Of a stretch of DNA of 64,000 nt, positions 35,596 to 46,917 are shown piece by piece. Made by a program: the position numbers and the translations under genes. A model generated the notes under the pieces. The model was not told where the DNA came from. It saw only the letters and a program-made list of their open reading frames with translations, and did not search any database. Origin of the DNA: Tigriopus japonicus. Its lineage: Eukaryota > Arthropoda > Copepoda > Harpacticoida > Harpacticidae. The stretch lies in NCBI GenBank assembly GCA_010645155.1, contig CM021321.1, positions 219,201 to 283,200 of the forward strand. Direction: 5' to 3'. The number at the start of each line of letters is the position of its first letter. Position 1 is the stretch's first letter.

Positions 35596-37995
35596 TTACA
35601 GTGTGGTTTTGATCTTCTCAAGTTTCTCGTTGACCTTTTTGATGTCTTTGAGACGTTCTGGTGATCCAATCCCATGGTTGGAGGCTATGATTTTCACGTT
35701 GGAAGTGTCTTCAGAGTAGAGCTTCAGGGGTTCCTTGCTGGCGGCGTTTTTGAAGGCGATTTGACGGAGGGACACATCCGCATGGGTACTCTTTTTGACC
35801 TTGGGTGGATCTGATTTGACGAGGTTCTGATCTTTCTCCAGAGTAGTGGCAATATCTTGACTTAAAGCCGAGAGTTGGTCGAAGATCTCGGTAAAGTCGA
35901 AACCAGACTTCTTAACAGGCTTCAAACCGGTGTCGTTGAGCATTTTTCGCGTTTGGAACGGGATCAAAGCCGAAGAGTCGCCTTTCAGTTTGGCTAGACT
36001 CTCATTGACACATCGCTCGACATCTGAATCGATGTTCCTGGTTCTGAGCAGGCTCTCTTTCCGCTTGACACTCCTGAAACTCAAGCCCGACAATCTGGAA
36101 CCATTATTGGCTTTGGATTGATCGGACTCTTCTTTCACGACCATGGATTCCTTGCTGATAGTGATTCGACTGACCGAGGTCAAGACCCTCACTTTGGAGG
36201 CGGAAAGGACGCTTTCATTTTTGTTCACTAAGTAATGGGACATGATCCCTAGACACGTGGCCAAGACTTGAACCCTCCGGATCATGGTTTTGTGCAAATT
36301 CAGGTCTTCAATGCTCTCGAGAACCAATCTAAGAGCAGCTTGGAGTTCCCAGGTACTTCGTTCAACCTTGACAATGGGATGGTCGTCGGGTAATGGATCT
36401 TCAGTGGACTGGGAGCAATCTTTCCAAGCAAAGTCTACCGCTCGCTGACACATTCGGATGAGTTTAGTTCCAGCCAGGTGGATCCATTTTCGGTCTTGTC
36501 GATACTGTTCCTTCTTAATGATCCCGGACACGGCTCGTACTTCTTCGTTGATCACATAGCAAAATGCGGTTGCATCCACAATGCCCATGACATGAGTTTC
36601 CAATTGTTCCACGGTTTGACTCCAGAGACTTCGCAAGGCCTTCAAATGAGCTCGAGCTCCGTGATCTTCAGGGTTGAAATAGAGCTTGAATACGGCAGGT
36701 ACCACTTCTTTTTCGAGCTCTTGGAGTAAATGGAGACATGTGTGGATAGCTAGACTTCTCTTGGCATCGGTGGTGCAAAACGTGGTGAAATGGGCGATAT
36801 GAAACAAGTTATCGGCCCTGTCGTCAAAGCCACTCACTAGATCATCGATGTCGTCCGGTAGACGATCTGGAGGACTGACGGTGGAATTGAGGACATGATG
36901 AATTAGTTCGTCTAATGGCGTGGCCACAGAACAAAAGCAGTCAATAATCAACTTGAGCAAAGCATTGTTCACCGTTTGCTCCAACTCTTCAATGATCTCT
37001 CGAGCCACATCTTTGGCCAGACTGAGATCTTTACTTGGCCCCTCTAATTCGAGAGCCTTCTTCACGTTCATTAACTCTTTTACTAGATTATGACCTATGC
37101 CTAAAATGTCCTTATTGTCCTTGGGTTTGGACACTTTGCCCACGGATAGGGAGAACTTGATGAGCCACTCAATATCATCGTTCAGATCGGCAAATTGATC
37201 CAAGTTCTCGATCTTCTCCGTGATTTCAAGAGCAGAATCCAATTTCTTGATGAATAATCCGATTTCATTGTTGGTTTGATCTGAATCATGGATTGATTGG
37301 ACCATTTCTGCAATAGCGTTCCGAACAACTCCAAAGAAAAATTCCCGACTGGATCGCGTGTGCGAATTCATCGGATGTCTCAAGGATTCCCTCAAGGATT
37401 GAATCACTAATGGCAAAAGCTTCTTGATCGTTTCAGCGCGGGCAATCAAATCTCCTCGGCATTTTTCACTTTTAAGTTCACCACAAATCGTAGCTGCCAA
37501 CTCCAAAAAAACGTGCAATTTGGACCCAAAGATCTTGATGTTCAGAAACAAATTCTTGTAGCTAGCACTCTTTTCCAGGATCTCCAAAGACTCCAAAGTA
37601 GGAACTGATGCCAAGACCGCCTTTCTTTTGGCGCCCATTTCGGTGATCTTGAGTGCTTCTTGGCAAACTTGGACAATGCCATCAAAGAAAGGGAAGGTCT
37701 TGAATGGATGTTTGGCATTGAGAACAATATTACTGGCACAAGCCAATAAATTCTTCCGGCACAAAAGGACATCTTCTCGGAGATTCTTATCCTCCTCCGA
37801 CAATTTGGTCAATCTCAATCCCATTTCTTGCAAGGATGAGGCCACTCCATGACAAAGGGACTCAAATTTGAGATTACCCATCTGGACATGGTTCCTCATG
37901 GAGATGAGGTGCTGGATATTTACCAACAACCCCTTAAGAACCTCTTCGCAGCCCTTGGTGCTGAATTGGTCCAATTCTGCCTCATTTGTATCCAT
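35596..37995 (-). CDS. Vinculin/alpha-catenin superfamily protein, possibly Serendipity-alpha-like (single exon)
   Basis: A single uninterrupted frame of 799 aa. An in-frame TAG lies four codons before the ATG. The protein is almost entirely predicted helix with heptad-like Leu/Ile spacing, as in the helical bundles of vinculin, alpha-catenin and alpha-catulin. The segment around residues ~385-470 (SGFDDRADNLFHIAHFTTFC, then HTCLHLLQELEKEVVPAVFK) resembles the block shared by Serendipity-alpha and alpha-catenin relatives. Such proteins link or organise cortical actin and membranes; in Drosophila Sry-alpha acts in cellularisation and its gene is also intronless. The C-terminal ~200 residues are Ser/Lys-rich with coiled-coil stretches. 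The 3' end of this gene lies only ~320 bp from the start of the SLC35F6-like gene. Family level is fairly sure; the exact orthologue is uncertain (alpha-catulin is the alternative). Confidence 0.65.
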   Translation of the reverse strand: MDTNEAELDQFSTKGCEEVLKGLLVNIQHLISMRNHVQMGNLKFESLCHGVASSLQEMGLRLTKLSEEDKNLREDVLLCRKNLLACASNIVLNAKHPFKTFPFFDGIVQVCQEALKITEMGAKRKAVLASVPTLESLEILEKSASYKNLFLNIKIFGSKLHVFLELAATICGELKSEKCRGDLIARAETIKKLLPLVIQSLRESLRHPMNSHTRSSREFFFGVVRNAIAEMVQSIHDSDQTNNEIGLFIKKLDSALEITEKIENLDQFADLNDDIEWLIKFSLSVGKVSKPKDNKDILGIGHNLVKELMNVKKALELEGPSKDLSLAKDVAREIIEELEQTVNNALLKLIIDCFCSVATPLDELIHHVLNSTVSPPDRLPDDIDDLVSGFDDRADNLFHIAHFTTFCTTDAKRSLAIHTCLHLLQELEKEVVPAVFKLYFNPEDHGARAHLKALRSLWSQTVEQLETHVMGIVDATAFCYVINEEVRAVSGIIKKEQYRQDRKWIHLAGTKLIRMCQRAVDFAWKDCSQSTEDPLPDDHPIVKVERSTWELQAALRLVLESIEDLNLHKTMIRRVQVLATCLGIMSHYLVNKNESVLSASKVRVLTSVSRITISKESMVVKEESDQSKANNGSRLSGLSFRSVKRKESLLRTRNIDSDVERCVNESLAKLKGDSSALIPFQTRKMLNDTGLKPVKKSGFDFTEIFDQLSALSQDIATTLEKDQNLVKSDPPKVKKSTHADVSLRQIAFKNAASKEPLKLYSEDTSNVKIIASNHGIGSPERLKDIKKVNEKLEKIKTTL

Positions 37996-40245
37996 GTTTG
38001 GTCCCTAGTTCAAAGAATTTCTCGGCCGTTGCTTCATGAATCACATGACGAGCAATACTGGCTTGTGATTGGTAGGACTCAGGTACCTAAACAAAGATAG
38101 CAGTTGATCTCTACCAAAGCAAACCAAAACCAGCGTTTCAACGGACCCTCAAGAGCTGTTTGATGGATACCTGTTGGAGTGAGACTTAGTTGGCGTGAGC
38201 GATCCAGTGCTCGAGCTCTCTGAATTTCTTAGAAGTCCATAGGAGTATTGAAGGATGAGTGGTAGCTTTGGGTAAGAACTCTTGACATTCTGGACGTGGT
38301 TCTTGGCTGATTACTTGACTTGCAAACTCAATGGTACTAGATGATGAAGAAAAAAACTTCAAGATGTTTGAACCCTTAAAGTTGAATTGATGTGTATGAT
38401 TCATGCGTTTTAAATTGTCTGATCAAGTCTGAAACACTCAAGTTTTAAGGCAACAACTGGGTGTGCTTTGAATCAAGTCGGATTAATGGTCCTCAAGTAT
38501 ACTTTTGGGTCATCAGCTGCATTTGAAAACAAGAGGTTATTTGTTGAGGGGATTTGGAAGCATAATGGAAGCATAGTTGAAGCATAGAAGGAAAAATCAG
38601 AAATAGCCATGCTGAGTATACTTTTTCACTGAGGCTACACTCGGACATGGTTATTTCAATTTGGTAGTATTTTGCTTCCACTATGCTTCAATTTTAGTTC
38701 CAAATGCCGTCAACAACTAACCTAAGTTGAAGAAGAGTTAACGTGAAAAACGTTTATCTGACTTGACTTCAATACAATCTAAATTATTTCTTAAACACAT
38801 TTACATACCTCCTCCAATATCCTCCATGTAGCCTCTAAAAAAGCTTACAATTTCAAATTTCAAGTAAAATTGCTCAGTGAAAAAAACATTTGGATTACAA
38901 AGAAAAATGCCTATTTGATTCATCTATTTCAGCCTTAAGGTAGGTTAGATCTAGGTTATGCGCGTATTCAAGAGACACTTGTCATCATGAAAAGCACCTC
39001 AGGGTTCTGATAAGCCCCATGAGATTGCAAACTATTTATCTGCCTAAGAAAACTTTGAAATCCACCCTTCTACTACGTACGGACTCAGCAAAAAGTCTGA
39101 CGAATGTTGCTCCGGTATTTGCAAAACTCTCGGCTACAAGACGAGAGATAATTGGAAATGGAGAGCAGCTCAGGGATTCAGACGTCCTTGGGAAGGGGAA
39201 ATTCCACGAATTGTTGAAGAGAACTCCCAAATAAACCACGCTATTAGTTAGACGTTTCAAATTCTTAACTAATGTTCCATTACACTGTTGGGCATGATTC
39301 GTGTAGTGCAAAGTTTGACTGTGAAACCGATTCCCAATGATGTCCTTATCGGTATTGGGTGAGTGCACAAAACATGTGTTTTAAGATAATGTGATGCGCG
39401 TTTTATAGAGGGTGAAGATTCGACCTCGCGAATGAAGTATTCATTCACTTTAGATGCATTTGCACTCAAATGTGTTAGTTAGCAAGTTGATTCATAACAA
39501 AATTGGTGTGTAAGAAAAAGTGGATATTTTTCCACATGATATTGATATTTCAAGTGTCGTCTCTTTTTTGTTCATCAAAAAGAAGATTTAAAATGGGCAC
39601 GGGAGGTCCGACTGAAAGGTCCTCCCAACGTTATTCGTAGGAATATTTGGATATCAAACAAATTTTTGGTCCTCAAGCTCCTTTTTCATTTGAGGCAATT
39701 CTTAAGTTTGGTGAGATTAGATGATGAGAGTATTAGAATTTCAAAACTGTTAGGCACAAGTGTGTTTCGTGATGGGATGTGAAAGTAATTACTAGAGCGA
39801 TGATTAAAAAGTTTTTACCAAGACCTTTTAAAAGTAGAAACAACATTTTTGGCCATTTTCAGCTGAAAAAAACTTGTTTTTGCAATTTTCAGCTCAAAAC
39901 ACTTCTTTTGGCAGTTTTGGACAATTTCAATAAAAAAAAAGTTTTTCCCCATTTTCAGCTGGGAATTTTTTTCCCCAATCAAATCAAATGTCAGTTAATA
40001 TGTCATCCGATGTTACCATGAAATATTTTCACAAAATTAGAGCATCAAACATCTGCGTGCACTGGGGTGCATGTCTGATTTTTTTATAGAATTTTTGACA
40101 AGGAAGCCTGAACCCATTTTCATTCACAATAAGGACACACACGAAGGTTGCTCAAGAAAGCGTTTTAAATCATACCGCTAGCGTTAAAACAGGGCCGTTA
40201 GCTGTGCTGAGGTTGCTCAGCCAATTTTGCCAATATCAAGATTGG

Positions 40246-40583
40246 ATAGGGCAATTGAAGTGTGGCTTTGTTGTGCCTTTTCATGGAGCGAGAGCGTCGA
40301 CATCTGCCACGGCTAGCTCGCACTGTGCATGCACTTGAAAAGAGACAAAATTCAGCATTTATCAAGCAAATGTGCCAAACTTGTAACATAATTTCCTATT
40401 TGATGTAGCTAAACTATCAGTACATTGCTAGAACAAGTCAATGCAACATATTTTGCACAATTTCTTGAATTATGCCAAGTTTTGTCTCTTTGTAAGTGCA
40501 TGCACAGTGCGAGCTAGCCGTGGCAGATGTCGACGCTCTCGCTCCATGAAAAGGCAGAACAAAGCCACACTTCAATTGCCCTA
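40246..40583. repeat. 338-bp inverted repeat with ~110-bp arms
   Basis: The left arm starts TAGGGCAATTGAAGTGTGGC and the right arm ends with its exact complement. Both share the GC-rich block AGCGAGAGCGTCGACATCTG and GTGCATGCACAGTGCGAGCT-type sequence. The same peptide fragment is therefore open on both strands, and neither frame is a gene. TAGGG ends suggest a hAT MITE, but no target duplication is seen at these limits. Confidence 0.65.
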
Positions 40584-41661
40584 TTCGGAGCATACGTGCC
40601 TTCAAATTTGTCGCGATTTTCTAGAGGTTGACAGTAGTGATGTGTTTCGAACCAGGAGTGCTGTCATTTTTGACACGGAAGTTTATCACAGTTAAAAAGG
40701 GCAGATTGTTTATACATTTTTGAAAAGACCTAAACAGGGACCAGTTTGGCAACACTCGAACTAGTTCGATTTCGAGTTTCATCGTTACCTAAAAAAATGG
40801 GTTTCGAGTTGACAGTGCAGCCATGTTTTACGGCTGAAAAGGTCAATTGTCTGCTGAAAAGTTTAGTTGTGGTCAGCATTTTGACCCTAAAACCCAAAAT
40901 AGCAAAACTCTGCCAAAAAAACAACTCGAAACACATCAGTGGTTGACAGATAATTTATTGGTATAGCTTTCGCCAAAAATACTGTGAATTGGGCGATTTT
41001 TCAAAAACCACTCATATCGTTGCCTTAAAAGCGCAAACACTTTATACCTGATAGCAGCGAAAAAAGCTATTCAAGAATAAGTATTCGGCTGCTAGCCTTC
41101 TGTATTCTTGTCGATTTTTCGAGTTGTTCCATTACGGGACCACATTTTCACTCTTACAGATCTGACGTCTACAAAACATAATATTGCATACCTTATATTG
41201 CAGATGTCTCTCAACCCTATCATTAGAGACTTCCACGATAGCTCCGCAACCCATTTGTTCAAAGTTTATTGATTTTAAACCTAAAAGGGCAAGGAATATT
41301 GCTCATATGTACGAAAAAAATCGATCATGACCATAACCAATGAACTAAGTGAGTACTGAGATTATTTTTTTGGTATTGGTCTCGACATTAAATGATTGAA
41401 GGAGAGTGCCATTTTTGTTTTGTCAGAAAACACACGAGAAATAATCCAGATGAAATTCTGGTTTTTAAGTGAAGGACCTTTTCCTTTGCGTTTTTTTTGA
41501 TCTTGAAGCAAAGAAGGAAAAGTGGTCTTTGATAAGAGCAAGAATTACTTATCAAACCTCTTCTATTCATTTAATTACCGGGATTTGATGTCCACTAAGT
41601 CCAAAACAAGCACAAGAAACAGTCTTTCTCTTTACTGCAAGCGATTTGCATTCATCATGAA

Positions 41662-42167
41662 TAGGGCCCGGAAAAATATTTGGAAAAAAGTGACAAAACA
41701 TCCAATGTATATTTTCTTCAAAAGCCTAAAATATTTGGAAAAAGCCGAATATTTAAGAAATAAGTTTTTGACAAAGCCATTCATTATTTGGTATTTTTGT
41801 CTGTGTGTACCGGTTTTCCAAATTTGTTTCTGGTGAATTTGACCCATTTGTCCATTTTGGGAGGCAAACATGACATGAAATTGATTTAACATTGCAGTTT
41901 TTTTCGTATATGACTAGTTTTGGATATGAATGTCTAATCTTAGAACAAATGGCATTTTGTAGAGATTTTTGTAATTGGGCAAGCTCTATTGAGTATTGGT
42001 CATTCACTAATTTTCCTCAATTTTGCCCGAAATAATTTTTTTGACTAGAATATTTGAGAAAATATTTATTTTTTCCTTGAAACAGTCAAAACATCTAAAA
42101 AATCGAGGAAAAGAAGAGAAACATTTTTAAAATATTTTAAAATTTAAAAAAATATTTCCGGGTCCTA
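41662..42167. mobile_element. hAT-type MITE, TAGGGCCCGG family, 506 bp
   Basis: The left end TAGGGCCCGGAAAAATATTT and right end AAATATTTCCGGGTCCTA are inverted repeats. The flanks ATCATGAA (41654-41661) and ATAATGAA (42168-42175) match at 7 of 8. The interior is AT-rich and has no transposase. Confidence 0.7.
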
Positions 42168-43545
42168 ATAATGAACAATGTCGAAAAAAAGGCCAGAAAA
42201 ATATAGAAGCAAAAACAAAGGCCAACAAGGCTCTTGAATGCGGGAAAACCTAGCCTATCTCAATTCAAAATCAAATCTTGCCCTAAAGCTACCCTAAACA
42301 CTTCCACCCTCTTTGAAAGTAATGGATAAGCGACACCCCCTTTGTCTTGGCTCAGGATTTGTCGAACATGTGTCTTCAAAACGCCAACATTGTGAAATGG
42401 ATCAACGGTGCCTCCGAATGCCTGCTTGCCTGCCTGACTTCTACTGTAGTTGTCTTTATGCCCGTGTAACGTGGATTGAGACAAGAGTTGTCAGTGTGTA
42501 CGGTCTAGCTATCAATTTTCCTCGGTCCGTCTCGCACTGTCATCAATGAATTCTACATTCAAAATTGTAAGTGGTGGCGTTAATTGTTGGCCAAAGTGAT
42601 GCCTTCCTCTCTGCCCCAAATTCAGTCCAACCGAGACAAAATCGAAACCCGTGAAGCCTGCCAAGGAAAAGCTGCCGAGAAAATTTCGATTCATATTTAT
42701 GTCACTGATGGAAATTGACTCCGATTACGATTTATCTATAGACATTGATAGACATTGACTGAGCTACGTGTTCTTGATCAGGATGTGAAAAAAAGAAAGC
42801 TTACTAAGCCTCAAATGAGAGAAAACATAAAACTTATTTCCAATTTGAAGTCTGTTTTTGAAGCCTTGTCGCTCAAAAATGGAAAAAACACCGAAATAAT
42901 TAGAAATTAATACATGGCTTTTATGAGCCAGGACATTGGAAATGGCTTTTTAAAGTCATCTCAAAAGGATATTGACCTTGTCAAAGTGTACTCAAAACGT
43001 ACTTGATCGGAACCTTAAGGTTTGGCAATGTCTCAGAGGGTTTGCTTTATCTTTGGATCTTGTGTCCCTCAATGAAAGAGAAGCTTTCCCATTGTGTCTT
43101 TCCGAAAAGCTTCTTCACCTTCTACGAACATCCGTAGTAGGTGTAGATGACTAGATGTGAGCTTTAGTCCTCGAGAGTACCTGCAATTACAAGTTTCGAG
43201 GTGACAGCTTTCATTTCATCACGGCGATTTCACCCCGTACGGTACAATAGATTTGTTCCCAAAAGCTGTTGTTAGCTTGGATTATCTGCAAATTCAACCC
43301 CTTGCCCAGTTGTACTGTTGCCTCGGGTTGTAATAACTCTTGATTAGGATGAGATTTATGCACTGCATTACGTCGCTGTTGTGCCGATTATTGTCGATAA
43401 AGCGCTTTCTGACCACATAGAAGAGCAACTAAAAAAAATTTAAAAGTCTGATTTCTTTTGAAATTTTCCTTGTGTCTTGGAAAAATAGATAAACCTAGAG
43501 ATATGGGATTAGTTAAAGTAATTATTTAAGGTCGGGTAAGGAAGG

Positions 43546-43750
43546 GCGAGTCTTTCACTTAGTTCGCGAGTTCTTAGCGAGTCTTTCACTTAGTTCGCGA
43601 GTTCTTAGCGAGTCTTTCACTTAGTTCGCGAGTTCTTAGCGAGTCTTTCACTTAGTTCGCGAGTTCTTAGCGAGTCTTTAGTTCTTAGCGAGTCTTTCAC
43701 TTAGTTTGCGAGTTCTTAGCGAGTCTTTCACTTAGTTTGCGAGTTCTTAG
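43546..43750. repeat. 31-bp tandem repeat, six full units and one short
   Basis: The unit GCGAGTCTTTCACTTAGTTC followed by GCGAGTTCTTA repeats head to tail. One unit lacks 13 bp, and the last units carry TTTGCG in place of TTCGCG. Unrelated in sequence to the 31-bp array at 21480-22020. Confidence 0.9.
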
Positions 43751-46042
43751 CAAGTATTTTACAAATAAATGATGGTGCTATTGAAAAATATTTTTGGTGT
43801 CTCCAGTGAAACATTTTGAAATAAATTTTGCTGCTTTTACCTCCAATGAGTGGTCATTGACCCTCTCATGCTTCACTTTGAAGACATTAAATTGACAAAT
43901 GCAACTTGAATTATTGCGAGGAAAATCCAAGGAGGTTACTTGCCAATTCAATTTTTTTTTCCTAAATGAAGCAAGCACAGAATCTCGTACAGAAAATTAG
44001 AGACGCTTTATTGTCAGAGACGGGCAGGGTTTCGACTCAAGCGCCATGGAGAAAAGTAAATGAATTTTTGAACTAAAAACATTTCCAAATAAAAAGGCTC
44101 TCCATGCTTTGGACGTAAAAAATCGTCAAATGGAATATTTACTAAAACCTTTTCCAATGACCTTGCCCAATGTTCAGAGTCTTAAATTACAAACTTTCAA
44201 GTTGGGTTTTGAGCAGAAAAATAAAAGTTGGAAGCATCAACCCATCTTACAACACATTAGGGTAGTCTCTAGTAAAACACAAACGTTCTGCTTCAGAGTA
44301 AGATGCGGAGGCACTGGATTGAGCGACAGCTTGTTGAGGCATCCGTCTGTTTAGAAATGTTGAAAACAGCGCCCAAAAGGGTATCAGCCAATCACATGAT
44401 CCAAATTGGATGACGTCATTGTCGCCGGTCTCAACCTCGCCCGTCTTTCACTAGAGCGTCTCTACAGAAAATGGGTGAAGGAAAAGTTTGAATGTTGCCG
44501 ATTTAAAAAAAGAGAGTGACCAAAATATATCCGCCTACTTTCTAGCCATAAAGTAAAGGTCGTCACATTTAAGACCTTGAAGTCAATGAAATTGATATGT
44601 TTCTGCAGTCAAATATCTACATATTCGGAATACGGAATCTTGAAACAAGAATGCTCTTCTTCATAACCCCAATATTTCTATACCTATTGAGAGGTAGACT
44701 GTTCCCTAAATCGGCATTAAGACGCCATCTGCTTTTAGTGTTTCCAGTTTTTGAGGTATTGACTACCCTTAAGCATAATAAAAATATGATGCAAAGCTCT
44801 GCTTTTTCGCATGCCAGTTACTCTACCATGTTGATTCAAATTGAGCGTTGCACACAAGAAGTAAAAGCCAAGATCTACGAATGATTTCTGTTCATTACGA
44901 TTAATTTTGCATTCTAAGCTCTGGAAAGACTGGAAGAGCTTGGATCACGGTAGTTTTTGCAACAATTGTGGCGCAGCCTGATTAGCCCACAAAGCTCAAA
45001 AATCGTGCACAAACTTTACATGTCTCTAGTATGCCAGGATACAAAAAGATGAGCAAATGGGCTTAGCTTCTATTATTTCACTTCTGCCAAAAGCTTTTCT
45101 GACATTCTTGAAACACTGTACATTAAAGTCTTAAGCTATTTGTTTTCACAGATAAAATGAAAAAAAAAGATAATTCAACAGATTTTTAACAGAAACTCCT
45201 GAACTCGAAAAGCACTGACATTGGACTCGTCAAAGTAGAACTCTGTTACATAAAGAGCTTTACAATAAAAAGTTGGAGTTTCTCAACACATCCCCAGCAT
45301 CCCCATTGCCTCGTCTCAAGAGAGAAGAAGCCTCGACGACATATTCGAGCAGATCTGAACTTGGCCAGGACACGAGAGTGAGTGAGTGGAAGGCCGGCGC
45401 CTTGCAACTTCACAATGGCCCAGTTATTTTTACTTGAGCTCCCACTCGATTTACTTAGTACACTCCACTTACTTGATGCTTTACAAATACCGTAGACTCA
45501 AAGCTCGTATATTACCTATCGAGAACGATCGTCACCAAAGTCTGGATGTTACAAGACGGTTTTCCATGGAACCGTCACTCTTAACAGAGTACAACAGAGT
45601 ATAAACTTGGATCTGTTTGAGATTCTAGTGTAGTATTTTGCGCCAAAAAGTGAGAATTAGATAGTGAAATACTGATTGAAAGTCCTTGGAATGAGCGAGA
45701 CCTTGGAATCGTTTGTAATTCACTTGCCCAACGTGAAATATAGGTGACAGGCAGAGCTGAGTCCACCTGAGAAATGTCCTCCTCATGTTAAGGGACAACG
45801 TTTGGGCAGGTGTTCCAAACGGGAGATACTTACGAAAAGGGTGACCAAAGATAAAAATCATTCATGGTCAACACTTCAAAAACGCACCCAATATGAACCA
45901 TGAACCATGTCAATCCAAATGTATCCCCTATCTTGATAATGGTGGTTGAACCAAACCTGGGAGAAGACGGTCACCCCATACTTGGGCCAAATTGAGTCCA
46001 AGGAGTACTTGTGGGCACTCGTCCCCACGTTTTGTGATCCAC

Positions 46043-46361
46043 CTATTTGGGCTGGAACTTTCTCTTTTTCCCCCTCCTACCCCGAGTGATCCCACGATGC
46101 AGCAGCCTTTGCTTGAAGTGCACATGTTCAAGAATCTCCTCCGGAGGACAGCCTGGAGCATTGAGTGAGTGAAGAGCGAGCTTGAATGTGTCTTGGTTGC
46201 TGATCAGGACAAAGTAGATCTGTCCTCTGAGTTTGTTGCATGAGTGAGGTAGCACAGTGGTTGGCGGCATCTTGAGAGTGGTGAATCCAGAGGGGGAGAT
46301 TTCCACTTGAACGTACCAAAGGCCAAGAAGTGTGTTTTTGGACAGTCCTTGGCAGTGTAGC
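46043..46361 (-). CDS. Putative terminal coding exon of an unknown gene
   Basis: On the minus strand, a TTTCCAG acceptor at 46362 is followed by ~106 open codons ending in TAG. The composition is GC-richer than its surroundings and looks protein-like (SPSGFTTLKMPPTTVLPHSC, then LRGQIYFVLISNQDTFKLAL). The tail is very basic (RGRRGKKRKF). I recognise no family and could not place an upstream exon, so this may be chance. Confidence 0.25.
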
Positions 46362-46917
46362 CTGGAAATGGCCTAAGGGTTGTCACGAAGAGATTCAAGA
46401 AACCAGATAGGCGATCCTTTGACCAGAACTGAGTGTTTCATAACTTCAGTAAGTGACCATTGAAGGAGCTAATTCTTGGTTTGCACGTTGTTTTAACAAG
46501 CAGGTAATCCAGAAAGGTTTGGGAAAAAGCTACAATAGAGGAAACAGTTCCGACATTTTTGGATGGCGTGCAAGCGGCTAATCAGTTTTATGTATCATTA
46601 AGTCACGGGCTGACGGCCAAAGTTATTTTTGAAGGGTCTTGCTACTTTTTTCCGAGGGTTGACCATATCCTTTGAGAATTCAGGATTGCTCCTGGGGTCA
46701 GCTTGCTCAGTGATGCAGGATTACTCACTCCTCAAGAATGAATTTTACGGCCCGTACTACGAGGGCCGAGGAATTTCCAAATGTTTCATTCGCATGTACT
46801 TAAAGGATTGATATGCATTAGGTAGCTCGTTTTCTTGCACCCAAGAATGAAACTCGAGCTGGTCATTAAATTCAATCATCCCAATGTCATTCCAGAGCTT
46901 CTCATCCACCGGCCAAA
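46362..46917. other. Upstream region of the claudin-like gene
   Basis: No convincing gene. Presumably contains the promoter and leader for the first exon at 46918; no TATA box is obvious. Confidence 0.3.

Larger units (their letters stand above)
37996..46042. other. 8-kb gene-poor, repeat-bearing region
   Basis: No gene recognised on either strand. It contains an inverted repeat at 40246-40583, a hAT-type MITE at 41662-42167 and a 31-bp tandem array at 43546-43750, all listed separately. A weaker inverted arrangement of GGAAGCATA words lies at 38550-38706. Frames of 60-110 codons occur but show no family resemblance and no consistent splice context. Confidence 0.45.

Noticed and set aside
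40198..40695. Two small frames with the same Arg-rich peptide on opposite strands
   Set aside because: They are the two arms of an inverted repeat, not genes.
43546..43750. CRISPR-like array
   Set aside because: Direct repeats abut one another with no spacers, and the genome is animal.
44597..44884. 95-codon plus-strand frame with a hydrophobic segment
   Set aside because: No signal-peptide layout, homology or flanking splice sites to support a gene.
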